The notes: generated by a model not told the origin, from the letters alone. DNA of 64,000 nucleotides from Rubellimicrobium sp. (GCA_019454835.1 JACFNP010000005.1:1-64000); one strand, 5' to 3'. Shown: positions 45,583 to 54,488, counted from the first letter of the stretch. Numbers and translations are program-made.

Positions 45583-45597
45583 CAGAGGAATCCTCTG
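45583..45597. promoter_or_regulatory. Candidate AsnC/Lrp site CAGAGGAATCCTCTG
   Basis: A 15-bp perfect inverted repeat, 77 bases upstream of ssd. Length and ends (CAG...CTG) fit the Lrp consensus YAG-N9-CTR, while the centre is GC-richer than usual. It could also form an mRNA hairpin. Confidence 0.45.
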
Positions 45598-45673
45598 CCT
45601 GTGGCGCCGGTTTCAGCCTCGGTCTCTGCGCGCTCGCGCGACAATGCGCCTGCCGCAGCAGACGAGGACCGCC

Positions 45674-47149
45674 ATGCTCGACAGTGCCATTTCCGCCCGC
45701 CCCGAGATCGCCGACAAGCGCCTCGTGCGCAGCTTTGCCTATGTCGGCGGGCGCTGGGTCGCTGCCGCTTCGGGCGCGACCTTCCGCGTCACCGATCCGG
45801 CGACCGGGCAGGAACTGGGGCAGGTGGCAAGCCTGTCTGCGGGCGAATCCGGCGCTGCAGTCGATGCCGCGCAGGCCGCATTCCCGGACTGGGCGCATCG
45901 CCTGCCGCAGGACCGCGCGGCGCTGCTGCGGCGCTGGTTCGAGCTGATCGTCGCGCATCGTGACGATCTGGCCCGGATCATGGTGCTGGAACAGGGCAAG
46001 CCGCTGTCCGAAGCTTTGGGCGAGATCGACTACGGCGCAGGCTTCGTCGAATTCTACGCCGAAGAGGCCCGCCGCCCCAATATCGAGGGCGTCACCAGTC
46101 ATCTTCCCGATGCCGAGGTCGAGGTCTGGCGCGAACCCGTGGGCGTGGCCGCGCTGATTACCCCGTGGAACTTTCCCATGGCGATGCTGACCCGCAAGGC
46201 CGGTGCCGCGCTGGCCGCCGGTTGCACCGTGGTCTGCCACCCGTCCGCCGAGACGCCGTTTTCGGCGCTGGCGCTGGCCGAGCTGGCCGAACGCGCCGGG
46301 CTGCCTGCGGGCGTATTCAACGTGGTGACAGGCAAGGCCGCCACCGTGGTCGAACCCTGGACCGCCGATCCGCGCGTGCGGGCGCTGTCCTTCACCGGGT
46401 CAACCGAAGTCGGACGGCTGCTTTACCGCCAGTCCGCCGCCACGGTGAAGCGGCTGGTGATGGAACTGGGCGGCCATGCGCCAGTGCTGGTCTTTGCCGA
46501 TGCCGACATGGGCAACGCCGTCGCCGAAACCATGAAGGCCAAATGGGCCACCACCGGACAGGATTGTCTGGGTGCGAACCGCATCTATGTCGAACGCCCG
46601 GTCTATGCCGACTTCTGCCGCCGGTTCGTGCAGGCCACCGCCGCGCTGACCCTTGGCCCCGGCATGGAGGACCCCGATCTTGGCCCGCTGATGAACGAGC
46701 GCGCGGTGGCCAAGCAGGAAGAACATGTCGCCGACGCGCTGGCGCGCGGCGCACGGCTGGCCTGCGGCGGCAGGCGCAGCCCGCTCGGGCCGTTGTTCTA
46801 CGAACCGACCGTGCTGACCGACGTGCCCGAGGATGCGCTGATCCTGCACGAGGAAACCTTCGGCCCGGTTGCCGCGATCCTGCCCTTCGACACCGAGGAC
46901 GAGGTGACCGCCCGCGCCAATGCCACCGAATACGGGCTGGTCGCCTATCTGCACACGCAGGACCCCCGCCGCATCTACCGGCTGAGCCGCGCGCTGCAAT
47001 TCGGCATGGTGGCCGTGAACCGCACCAAGGTCACCGGCGCGCCGGTCCCGTTCGGGGGCATGAAGCAGTCCGGGCTGGGCCGCGAAGGGTCGCGGCACGG
47101 TTTGGAAGAGTTTACCGAAATCAAGTACATCTGCCGCGACTGGGCATGA
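45674..47149 (+). CDS. Ssd/DoeC-like NAD-dependent aldehyde dehydrogenase
   Basis: 491 residues from the ATG at 45674 (GAGGA upstream). PWNFPMAM near residue 165, catalytic Glu in MELGGHAP and catalytic Cys in GQDCLGANRI, and the C-terminal PFGGMKQSGLGREGS are those of succinate-semialdehyde dehydrogenases. In ectoine loci this enzyme oxidises aspartate semialdehyde to aspartate, the last step. It is followed 16 bases later by the transaminase gene. Confidence 0.9.
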   Translation: MLDSAISARPEIADKRLVRSFAYVGGRWVAAASGATFRVTDPATGQELGQVASLSAGESGAAVDAAQAAFPDWAHRLPQDRAALLRRWFELIVAHRDDLARIMVLEQGKPLSEALGEIDYGAGFVEFYAEEARRPNIEGVTSHLPDAEVEVWREPVGVAALITPWNFPMAMLTRKAGAALAAGCTVVCHPSAETPFSALALAELAERAGLPAGVFNVVTGKAATVVEPWTADPRVRALSFTGSTEVGRLLYRQSAATVKRLVMELGGHAPVLVFADADMGNAVAETMKAKWATTGQDCLGANRIYVERPVYADFCRRFVQATAALTLGPGMEDPDLGPLMNERAVAKQEEHVADALARGARLACGGRRSPLGPLFYEPTVLTDVPEDALILHEETFGPVAAILPFDTEDEVTARANATEYGLVAYLHTQDPRRIYRLSRALQFGMVAVNRTKVTGAPVPFGGMKQSGLGREGSRHGLEEFTEIKYICRDWA

Positions 47150-47165
47150 ACAAGAGGGAAAGAAC

Positions 47166-48539
47166 ATGTTGACGAACGACCAGCTTGGCCAGTGGGACCG
47201 CGAGAATTTCTTCCACCCCTCGACCCATCTTGCCCAGCACGCCCGCGGCGAGACCCCGAGCCGGGTGATCCGCACCGCCTCGGGCTGCCATATCGAGGAC
47301 CGCGACGGGGAACGGTTCCTCGATGCCTTTGCCGGACTTTACTGCGTGAACGTGGGCTACGGCAGGCAGGAGATCGCCGATGCCATTTCCGCGCAGGCGC
47401 ATGAGCTGGCCTATTACCATTCCTATGTCGGCCACGGCACCGAAGCCTCGATCACGCTGGCGAAGATGATCCTCGACCGCGCGCCGAAGCACATGTCCAA
47501 GGTGTTCTTCGGTCTCGGCGGCTCGGACGCCAACGAGACCAACATCAAGATGATCTGGTATTACAACAACGTGCTCGGCCGCCCCGAGAAGAAGAAGATC
47601 ATCTCGCGCTGGCGCGGCTATCACGGCGGCGGGCTGATGACCGGCTCGATGACCGGGCTGGAAGGCTATCACAAGCTGTTCGACCTGCCGCTGCCGCAGG
47701 TGAAGCACACCGTCGCGCCCTATTACTTCCGCCGCGACGATCTGGATCAGACCGAGGAACAGTTCGTCGCCCATTGCGTCGCCGATCTCGAGGCGCTGAT
47801 CGAACGCGAAGGCCCCGACACCATCGCCGCCTTCATCGGCGAGCCGGTGCTGGGAACGGGGGGCATCGTGCCGCCGCCGAAAGGGTACTGGGACGCGATC
47901 CAGCCGGTCCTGAAGAAGCATGACATCCTGATCATCGCCGACGAGGTGGTGACGGGCTTCGGGCGGCTCGGCTCGATGTTCGGCTCGGACCACTACGGGA
48001 TCGAACCCGACATCATCACCATCGCCAAGGGGCTGACCTCGGCCTATGCGCCGCTTTCGGGGTCCATCGTCTCGGAAAAGGTCTGGAAGGTGCTGATGCA
48101 GGGCAATGACGAATACGGCCCGATCGGCCACGGCTGGACCTATTCGGGCCACCCGATCGGCGTGGCGGCGGGGGTGGCGAACCTGAAGCTGCTGGACGAG
48201 CTGAAGCTGATCGACAACGCCCGCGAGGTCGGCGCCTATCTCAACAAGACCATGCACGAGGCGCTGGACGATCACCCCCATGTCGGCGACATCCGCGGCG
48301 AGGGGATGCTCTGTGCGGTCGAACTCGTCGAGGATCGCGATTCGCGCCGGTTCTTCGACCAGTCCCGCAAGATCGGCCCGCAGGTGTCGGCGGCGATGCT
48401 GAACGGCGACCATGTGATCGCGCGGGCCATGCCGCAGGGCGATATCCTCGGCTATTCGCCGCCCTTCTGCCTGACGAAGGCCGAGGCCGACACTGTAGTG
48501 GCCGCGACGGTGCGTGCCATCGGGGCCGTGCTGGGCTGA
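47166..48539 (+). CDS. Atf/DoeD-like class III aminotransferase (diaminobutyrate to aspartate semialdehyde)
   Basis: 457 residues, PLP class III. GLGGSDANETNIKM, the PLP-phosphate region WRGYHGG, IADEVVTGFGRLG, and the Schiff-base lysine in TIAKGLTSAYAP are all present. In this operon it is the expected transaminase that converts L-2,4-diaminobutyrate to aspartate semialdehyde for the dehydrogenase upstream. Related beta-alanine:pyruvate transaminases look alike, so the call leans on context. A strong hairpin follows the stop. Confidence 0.9.
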   Translation: MLTNDQLGQWDRENFFHPSTHLAQHARGETPSRVIRTASGCHIEDRDGERFLDAFAGLYCVNVGYGRQEIADAISAQAHELAYYHSYVGHGTEASITLAKMILDRAPKHMSKVFFGLGGSDANETNIKMIWYYNNVLGRPEKKKIISRWRGYHGGGLMTGSMTGLEGYHKLFDLPLPQVKHTVAPYYFRRDDLDQTEEQFVAHCVADLEALIEREGPDTIAAFIGEPVLGTGGIVPPPKGYWDAIQPVLKKHDILIIADEVVTGFGRLGSMFGSDHYGIEPDIITIAKGLTSAYAPLSGSIVSEKVWKVLMQGNDEYGPIGHGWTYSGHPIGVAAGVANLKLLDELKLIDNAREVGAYLNKTMHEALDDHPHVGDIRGEGMLCAVELVEDRDSRRFFDQSRKIGPQVSAAMLNGDHVIARAMPQGDILGYSPPFCLTKAEADTVVAATVRAIGAVLG

Positions 48540-48549
48540 CCCGGTGACC

Positions 48550-48572
48550 GGCGCGGGGTCGCATCCCGCGCC
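48550..48572. terminator. Bidirectional terminator between convergent operons
   Basis: GGCGCGGG (48550-48557) pairs with CCCGCGCC (48565-48572) in the 42-bp gap between the transaminase gene and the SDR gene on the other strand. The flanks (GTGACC/CCGGTC) may add to the stem. Confidence 0.6.
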
Positions 48573-48581
48573 GCCGCCCGG

Positions 48582-49349
48582 TCAGAGCGTGACCGTCAGC
48601 CCGCCGTCCACATAAAGCGTGTGGCCGTTCACGAAGCTCGCGCCGTCCGAGGCCAGAAAGACGGCGGCGCCCTTCAATTCGTCCAGATCGCCCCAGCGCC
48701 GGGCCGGGGTGCGCGCTTCCAGCCAGCGGGTGAAATCCGCGTCCTCGGTCAGCGCGCGGTTCAGCGGCGTTCGGAAATAGCCCGGCGCGATGGCGTTGAC
48801 CTGCAACCCGTGGCGCGCCCAGTCGGCGGCCATGCCGCGCGTGAGATTGCGCACCGCGCCCTTGCTGGCCACATAGGGCGCCACGGTCTGCCGGGCCAGC
48901 TCCGAGGTAGCCGAGGCGATGTTGATGATCCGCCCGCGCCCGCGCCCGATCATCGCCCGCGCCGCGACCTGCGAGACGTAGAACACCGCCGTGACGTTCA
49001 CGCGCAGGATGTCGTCCCATTTGTCATGCGGAAATTCGTCAAGCGGCGCGCGATGCTGCATTCCGGCGTTGTTCACGAGGATGTCGAGCGGGCCGGTATC
49101 CGCCTCGATCCGCGCCATGGCGGCCTCGACGGCGGCGGCATCGGTCACGTCGAAGGCGGCGGCCCCGGCGTCCAGCCCCTTCGCGCGCAGGGCGGCGGCG
49201 GCGGCCTCGGTGCGGGCGGGGTCGCGGCCGTTCACGATGACCCGCGCGCCATGTTCCGCCAGCCCCTCGGCCAGCGCGTGACCGATGCCCTGGGTCGAGC
49301 CGGTGACAAGCGCCAGCCGCCCCGTCAGATCGAAAAGCGTCCCGGCCAT
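48582..49349 (-). CDS. SDR oxidoreductase, gluconate 5-dehydrogenase-like
   Basis: 255 residues. Cofactor motif TGSTQGIGHALAEGL, NNAG, and the catalytic Ser, Tyr and Lys in ASATSELARQTVAPYVASKGA. The segment GMQHRAPLDEFPHDKWDDILRVN is typical of gluconate 5-dehydrogenase (IdnO/Gno). It is the last gene after a TRAP transporter, so the imported acid is probably a sugar acid that this enzyme oxidises or reduces. GGGAGAAG precedes the start. Confidence 0.86.
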   Translation of the reverse strand: MAGTLFDLTGRLALVTGSTQGIGHALAEGLAEHGARVIVNGRDPARTEAAAAALRAKGLDAGAAAFDVTDAAAVEAAMARIEADTGPLDILVNNAGMQHRAPLDEFPHDKWDDILRVNVTAVFYVSQVAARAMIGRGRGRIINIASATSELARQTVAPYVASKGAVRNLTRGMAADWARHGLQVNAIAPGYFRTPLNRALTEDADFTRWLEARTPARRWGDLDELKGAAVFLASDGASFVNGHTLYVDGGLTVTL

Positions 49350-49395
49350 TGCTGCTTCTCCCGCATCAGGGGGCGCGCAGGCCCCGGAAATGATC

Positions 49396-49421
49396 GGGGG
49401 GCGGCGTTGCAGCCGCCCCCC
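49396..49421 (-). terminator. Strong hairpin between dctP and the SDR gene
   Basis: A 10-bp perfect stem (GGGGGGCGGC with GCCGCCCCCC, 6-base loop) about 20 bases after the dctP stop. It probably protects the dctP message or lowers expression of the SDR gene. Confidence 0.55.
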
Positions 49422-49444
49422 GGTGCTGTCGGTCAGATGATGGT

Positions 49445-50455
49445 TCAGTCGCGCAGTTCGGCAAGTGCCGCCTGCATCCGGTCGACGACTTCCTGGCCGA
49501 TCTCGTCGGCATGGCGTTCGTAGACGCCCTGCACGGCGTCGCGGATTTCCTGCATGTTTTCCGCCGAAATGTCGTTGATGGCGACGCCGTTGCCCTCGAT
49601 CCGGGCCAGCGAATCCGCCGACAGCGCCCGGCTGGCGGCGCGCTGCGCGTCACGGCCGATGACCGCGCAATCGACGAGGATGTCGTGCTCTTCGGGGGAA
49701 TAGGTGTCCCAGATCGGCTTGGAGAACAGCACCATGAACGGGGTGTAGGCATGGTGGGTGTTGGTGAGATACTTCTGCACCTCGTCGAAATGCGAGGTGT
49801 CGATTGTCACATAGGGGTTTTCCTGCGCGTCGATGGTGCCGGTCTCGAGCGCGGTGAACACCTCGCCGAAGGCCATCGGGATCGCGTTGGCGCCCAGCGT
49901 CTGGAACGTGTCGAGGAAGATGTCGTTCTGCATGACGCGCACGCGCATCCCGCTGAAATCGGCAAGGCTTTCCACCGGACGCAGCGAGTTGGTCAGGTCG
50001 CGGAAGCCGTTCTCCCAGTAGGCGAGGTTCACGAGACCCGAATCCGGCATCATCGACGAGACGTAGTCGCCGAACTCGCCGTCGAGGACCGCGTCGGCCT
50101 CGGCGGCATCGGCGAACAGGAACGGCAGGTCGAACACCCCGAGCGCGGGGTTGATGCCGACCAGCGGCGAGGTCGAGGTGATGACCATTTCCAGCGTGCC
50201 GGACCGCAGCATCTGCGTGGCCTGCAGGTCGTCGCCGAGCGCCGAACTCCAGAAGGCGTTGAAGGTCCAGGCGCCGCCGGTGCGTTCGTCGAAACAGGCG
50301 CGCATCGCATCGACGCCGTTGGCGACCGGGTGGTCGGCGGCGATGCCGTTCGAGACGCGGATGGTGCGGGTCGAGACATCGGCACTGGCGGGCAGCGCAA
50401 GGCCCGCGATCATCGTCGTCGAGAGCGCCGCTGCGGCGAGGGTCTTGAAGGTCAT
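49445..50455 (-). CDS. TRAP transporter substrate-binding protein (DctP family)
   Basis: 336 residues with a signal peptide ending LPASA. DctP-family blocks: IRVSNGIAADHPVANGVDAM, DLPFLFADAAEADAV, SGMRVRVMQNDIFLDTFQTLGANAIPM and ETGTIDAQENPYVTI. It binds an organic acid in the periplasm for the DctQM permease. Genes run dctQ, dctM, dctP, SDR on the minus strand. Confidence 0.92.
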   Translation of the reverse strand: MTFKTLAAAALSTTMIAGLALPASADVSTRTIRVSNGIAADHPVANGVDAMRACFDERTGGAWTFNAFWSSALGDDLQATQMLRSGTLEMVITSTSPLVGINPALGVFDLPFLFADAAEADAVLDGEFGDYVSSMMPDSGLVNLAYWENGFRDLTNSLRPVESLADFSGMRVRVMQNDIFLDTFQTLGANAIPMAFGEVFTALETGTIDAQENPYVTIDTSHFDEVQKYLTNTHHAYTPFMVLFSKPIWDTYSPEEHDILVDCAVIGRDAQRAASRALSADSLARIEGNGVAINDISAENMQEIRDAVQGVYERHADEIGQEVVDRMQAALAELRD

Positions 50456-50493
50456 GTCGGGTCTCCTTGGGGTGGGGGTGAAAGGGCGACGGG

Positions 50494-51771
50494 TCAGCGC
50501 AGCCAGTGAAGCGGAACCAGAACCAGCGAGGGGAACATTACCAGCAGGAACAGCACGATGATATGCGCGAGAAGGAAAGGCCAGACTCCGGTGATGACGC
50601 GGCCCATCGGCACCCGTGCGACGCCGCTGACCACGTTGAGGACCACGCCCACGGGGGGCGTCAGCAGGCCGATGCAGGTGTTCATCACGAACAGCACCCC
50701 GAAATAGACCGGGTCGATCCCCGCCTGGCGGATGATCGGCATGAGAACCGGGGTCAGGATCAGGATGGTCGGCGTCAGGTCCAGCGAGGTGCTGACGATG
50801 AGGATCAGCACCATGATCATCATCAGCAGCAGCGTCGGGTGATCCATCACCGGCGCCAGCATCCGGATGATCTCGTTGGGGATATTGGCCGAGGTGATGA
50901 GCCAGGCCGACACCAGCGCGCCCGACACCAGGAACATGATCGCCGCCGTGGTCTTGGCCGCGCTCAGCACCACGCGGTAGAGGTCGCGCGGTTTCAGTTC
51001 GCGGTAGACGAACAGGCCCACCAGCAGCGCATAGACCGCCGCGACGGCCCCGGCCTCGGTGGGCGTGAAGAAGCCGAAGCGGATGCCGCCGAGGATGATG
51101 ACCGGCATCATCAGCGCCCAGCCCGCGCGCACGGTCTCGCGGCCGCGCATCCGCCAGTTCTGCTTCGGCAGCACCTCGACCTTGTCGCGCCGCGCCACGA
51201 TCATCCAGGCCGCGACCAGCCCCAGCCCCATGAGCAGGCCGGGCACCAGCCCGCCGATGAAGAGCTGGGTAATCGACACGTTGGCGGCGACGCCGAAGAT
51301 GATGAAGGCGATCGACGGCGGAATGACCGGCGCCACCACGCCGCCCGCCGCGACCAGCCCCGCCGAGCGCGGCACGTCATAGCCCGCGTCGCGCATCATC
51401 GGGATCAGGATTGCCGCCAGCGCCGCCGAATCCGCCGCCGCCGACCCCGAGAGCGAGGCCATGATGACCGCCGCGATGATCGCGACGATGCCGAGGCCCC
51501 CCTTCACATGGCCGGTGAAGGCGATGGCGAAGTTGATGATCCGCTTCGACAGCCCGCCGGTGTTCATCAGCTCGCCCGCGAGGATGAAGAACGGGATCGC
51601 CAGCAGGATGAAGCTGTTGGCGCCGTCGATCATGTTCTGGGCGACGATCTGGGGGTTGAAGATCCCCATGTAGGTCATCAGGACCACGCCGCAGAACATC
51701 AGCGCGAACGCCACCGGCACGCCGATGGCCATGGAGCCGAGCAGGGCGGCGAGAAAGACGAAGATGGTCAT
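50494..51771 (-). CDS. TRAP transporter large permease (DctM family)
   Basis: 425 residues, the standard DctM length, with about twelve membrane segments. Diagnostic stretches are LLAIPFFILAGELMNTGGLSKR, SLSGSAAADSAALAAILIP and the C-terminal GLLTPPVGVVLNVVSGVA. It is a sodium- or proton-coupled carrier for organic acids, and it overlaps dctQ by 4 bases. Confidence 0.93.
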   Translation of the reverse strand: MTIFVFLAALLGSMAIGVPVAFALMFCGVVLMTYMGIFNPQIVAQNMIDGANSFILLAIPFFILAGELMNTGGLSKRIINFAIAFTGHVKGGLGIVAIIAAVIMASLSGSAAADSAALAAILIPMMRDAGYDVPRSAGLVAAGGVVAPVIPPSIAFIIFGVAANVSITQLFIGGLVPGLLMGLGLVAAWMIVARRDKVEVLPKQNWRMRGRETVRAGWALMMPVIILGGIRFGFFTPTEAGAVAAVYALLVGLFVYRELKPRDLYRVVLSAAKTTAAIMFLVSGALVSAWLITSANIPNEIIRMLAPVMDHPTLLLMMIMVLILIVSTSLDLTPTILILTPVLMPIIRQAGIDPVYFGVLFVMNTCIGLLTPPVGVVLNVVSGVARVPMGRVITGVWPFLLAHIIVLFLLVMFPSLVLVPLHWLR

Positions 51772-52316
51772 TCGCCATGCCCCGCGACGCCTTCGGCGGC
51801 TTCGTAATCACCCACGAAGATGGCGATTTCCCGCTCGGTCACCCGACCGGCAAGGATGCGGGCCAGCCGCACCGCCGCGATGATCGCGATGCAGCCCGCC
51901 GTGAAGAACGAGATGCCGTAGACGAGGATCATCGGCATCCCGCTGACCGGCGCCTTCACCGAGGCGTTGATCGGCGCCTGCAGCCAGGCGCCCCAGAACA
52001 GGATGACGACGCAGCCGAGGATGAGCGCGTTGCTCAGCCCCATGCAGATCACCCGCCCGCGCCGCCCGAACATCTTGACCAGCGTCTCGACGCCCATGTG
52101 GCCGTGTTCCTTGAAGGCGATGACCGCGCCGATGAAGGTCAGCCAGACGAAGAAGAACCGGCTCATTTCCTCGGAAATGACGATGCCCGAATTGAACCCG
52201 TAGCGTAGCACGACATTCACGAACACCATGACCGACATGCCGGTGAGCAGCAGGACGAGGACGACCTCGACGATCTTGGTGCCGGCTTCGAGAAGCTGCG
52301 TCACGCGCCGCATCAT
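51768..52316 (-). CDS. TRAP transporter small permease (DctQ family)
   Basis: 182 residues, four membrane segments, with the DctQ motif EEMSRFFFVWLTFIGAVIAFKEHGHMGVE. It is a helper subunit to DctM. First gene of its operon: a TTGACA (plus 52463-52468) on the minus strand lies about 150 bases upstream, with a weak -10. Confidence 0.9.
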   Translation of the reverse strand: MMRRVTQLLEAGTKIVEVVLVLLLTGMSVMVFVNVVLRYGFNSGIVISEEMSRFFFVWLTFIGAVIAFKEHGHMGVETLVKMFGRRGRVICMGLSNALILGCVVILFWGAWLQAPINASVKAPVSGMPMILVYGISFFTAGCIAIIAAVRLARILAGRVTEREIAIFVGDYEAAEGVAGHGE

Positions 52317-52538
52317 CGGCGCGCCCTGCGCGGCCCGGCCCGGTTGTCAGCGCGCATCACGGTCATGTCGCCCCCTGTGAGAGCGGCTGCCCATGCGGCC
52401 GCTCCGGTTCCTGTGTGGCATCCCGTGCCGATTTGCCGATATGGGACCAGAGCGGGGGCCGCTGTCAACGCCGCTGCCGCAGATTCTTCTTGCGGCCCGC
52501 CCCGCCGGACGGGCCGCACCACCCCGCCGGGGGCGATG
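52317..52538 (-). other. Gap between btuB and dctQ: hairpin and promoter elements
   Basis: GCGGCCCG/CGGGCCGC around 52491-52516 can form a stem just after the btuB stop. On the minus strand TTGACA is followed 19 bp later by CATATC, a possible dctQ promoter. A 106-codon open frame across this gap overlaps btuB and looks non-coding. Confidence 0.35.
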
Positions 52539-54488
52539 TCAGAACGAGGTGCGGATACCGACGAACACCTGCCGCCCCGGCTGGTTGTAGCCCGCAGCGG
52601 TCTGGTAGTCGGTGTCGAACAGGTTCTCGACACGGAAGGTGGCCTCGGTGGCGTGGTCGAGCGCGTAGCTGAGGCTGGTGTTCACGATGGTGTAGTCGGC
52701 GAGGGGGCCGTTCGGATCGACGCTGTCCGCCGCATGGCGCAGGGTCAGCGCGGTGGAAAGGCGTTCGGTCAGATCACCCTCGACGCCGAGGGTGAGGGCA
52801 TGGCGGGGAACGCGGGAGGCCGGGTTTGCGCCCCACTCGCTATGATCGGCAGCGTCCGTATAAGTGTAATTGCCGGACAGGCTCCAGCGCTGGCCGATAG
52901 GAGCGTGGCCGGAAAGTTCGACACCGCGGGAAGTCGTATAATCGCTGACCTGGACATAACAGTTGCAGCCTGTTCCCCACGGGGGGCCGCTCTCAAAGCC
53001 GATCCGGTCTTGAATGCGCATGTCGAAGACGGTCAGTTGAAGCGTGGCACCCGAGTCAAACTCGCGCTCTACCCCGAATTCCAAGCTGCGACTCGTCTCG
53101 GGCATCAGGTCTGCATTCCCATAGGGGCCGCTATACAATTCATACAGCGACGGTGCCCGGAAGCCGGTGCTCGCCACGCCGCGCAGGGTCCAGCCTTCGA
53201 CCGGGCGCCACGCGGCTGCGATGCGGCCGGTGGCCTTGCCGCCGAACGTCTCGTGATCGTCGTGGCGCAGGGCGAAGGAGAGATCGAGCGCGTCTGTTGG
53301 CGACCAGAGCGCCTCGGCATGAACGGCGCGGGTGGTCACCTGACCGCTGTTTGGCGGAATCCCGAAAGGTGAGCGGGTGTGGAACGTCTCGCGGATATCC
53401 TCGTAACCCCAATTCATGGAAAGTGTATTGATCGCCTGCCAGCGGCCAAAGTAGGTCAGGCTGTCACGAGCGCCATCGAACCCGTATTGCTCGAAGGGGC
53501 TGGACACTTCCACGCGCTCGTTGGTCAGTCGCGCAAGCGCGAGTTCGTGGTGAACCGCGCCTGTTTCCAGTTCCGCGAACGCCCGCAAACCGCGCTGGTA
53601 GGAATGGGAATAAACGCCTGGTTCAGTTGGAGGAACAGTCACCCAAACACCGGTGCCCTCGCCATCGGCGTCCGTCTCTTCGTAACGGTACCCGCCAATA
53701 TCATACTCCCCGTAACTCTCCCGCCACAGGAAATTCGCCCCGACCCGCAGGGCATCCGTCACCTGCACCGCCCCATAGGCTGCCGCCGTGGTGATGTCGT
53801 AGCCGTCGTCCTCGAGGCCGCCCATCGTCACCCCGCCGAGATCCTGCGGCGCCATCGACGAAAACCCCCCGTCGCTCACCGTCCGGCTGGCCGAAAATGC
53901 CAGTTCCGCCCGCTCGTCCATAAACCCGGCGCCGATCTCGGCGGTGTGGGTGCTGGCGGTCCCGGTCTCGACCCGTGCCATCCCCGAGAACCCGTCGGAA
54001 GCAGGGCGCCAGGTGGTCACGTCGATGACGCCTGCAATCGCCTCGGAGCCGTAGAGCGCCGATTGCGAGCCGCGCAGCACCTCCACCCGCGACAGGCCGC
54101 CGGTGCCCAATGTGTTGAAGTTGAACGAAAGCTGCGTGTTGGCGGTATCGGTCACGTCGAACCCGTCCAGCCGCGCGCCGACATAGGCGCCCGACAGCCC
54201 CCGGATGCGCACCGTCGCGGTGGTGCCCGGCCCGCCGTTCGCGTCGAACGACACGCCCGGCTGCAGCGCCACGAGATTGCCGAAGGACAGCGCCCCCGAA
54301 CGGCGGATGTCCGCGTCGGTCAGCACGCTCACCGAGGCGCCGGTGCGCGAGACCGCCACGGGTTCGCCGCTGGCGGTCAGGGTGATCGTGTCGAGCAGGA
54401 TGACATCGTCCGGCGCCTGCGCGATGGCCGCGCCGCACAGTCCGCCCGCAAATGTGGTGCCCAGAAGAAGGCGCAGGGTCATGCGCAT
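52539..54488 (-). CDS. btuB: BtuB-like TonB-dependent cobalamin receptor
   Basis: 649 residues from the ATG at 54488 (GGAGGG upstream). Signal peptide to AIAQ, TonB-box region ILLDTITLTASGE, plug domain (LQPGVSFDANGG, TATVRIRGLSG, VEVLRGSQSALYG) and a barrel ending VGIRTSF. The cobalamin riboswitch in its leader is strong evidence for vitamin B12 uptake. A frame extension to 54599 runs through the riboswitch leader and is not coding. Codon use is patchy in the middle (about 52830-53720), where extracellular loops are expected. No btuFCD is nearby. Confidence 0.92.
   Translation of the reverse strand: MRMTLRLLLGTTFAGGLCGAAIAQAPDDVILLDTITLTASGEPVAVSRTGASVSVLTDADIRRSGALSFGNLVALQPGVSFDANGGPGTTATVRIRGLSGAYVGARLDGFDVTDTANTQLSFNFNTLGTGGLSRVEVLRGSQSALYGSEAIAGVIDVTTWRPASDGFSGMARVETGTASTHTAEIGAGFMDERAELAFSASRTVSDGGFSSMAPQDLGGVTMGGLEDDGYDITTAAAYGAVQVTDALRVGANFLWRESYGEYDIGGYRYEETDADGEGTGVWVTVPPTEPGVYSHSYQRGLRAFAELETGAVHHELALARLTNERVEVSSPFEQYGFDGARDSLTYFGRWQAINTLSMNWGYEDIRETFHTRSPFGIPPNSGQVTTRAVHAEALWSPTDALDLSFALRHDDHETFGGKATGRIAAAWRPVEGWTLRGVASTGFRAPSLYELYSGPYGNADLMPETSRSLEFGVEREFDSGATLQLTVFDMRIQDRIGFESGPPWGTGCNCYVQVSDYTTSRGVELSGHAPIGQRWSLSGNYTYTDAADHSEWGANPASRVPRHALTLGVEGDLTERLSTALTLRHAADSVDPNGPLADYTIVNTSLSYALDHATEATFRVENLFDTDYQTAAGYNQPGRQVFVGIRTSF

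Noticed and set aside
52313-52633. 106-codon minus-strand ORF between btuB and dctQ
   Set aside because: It overlaps the btuB 3' end, is Arg/Ala-rich and has no recognisable domain. The gap looks regulatory.
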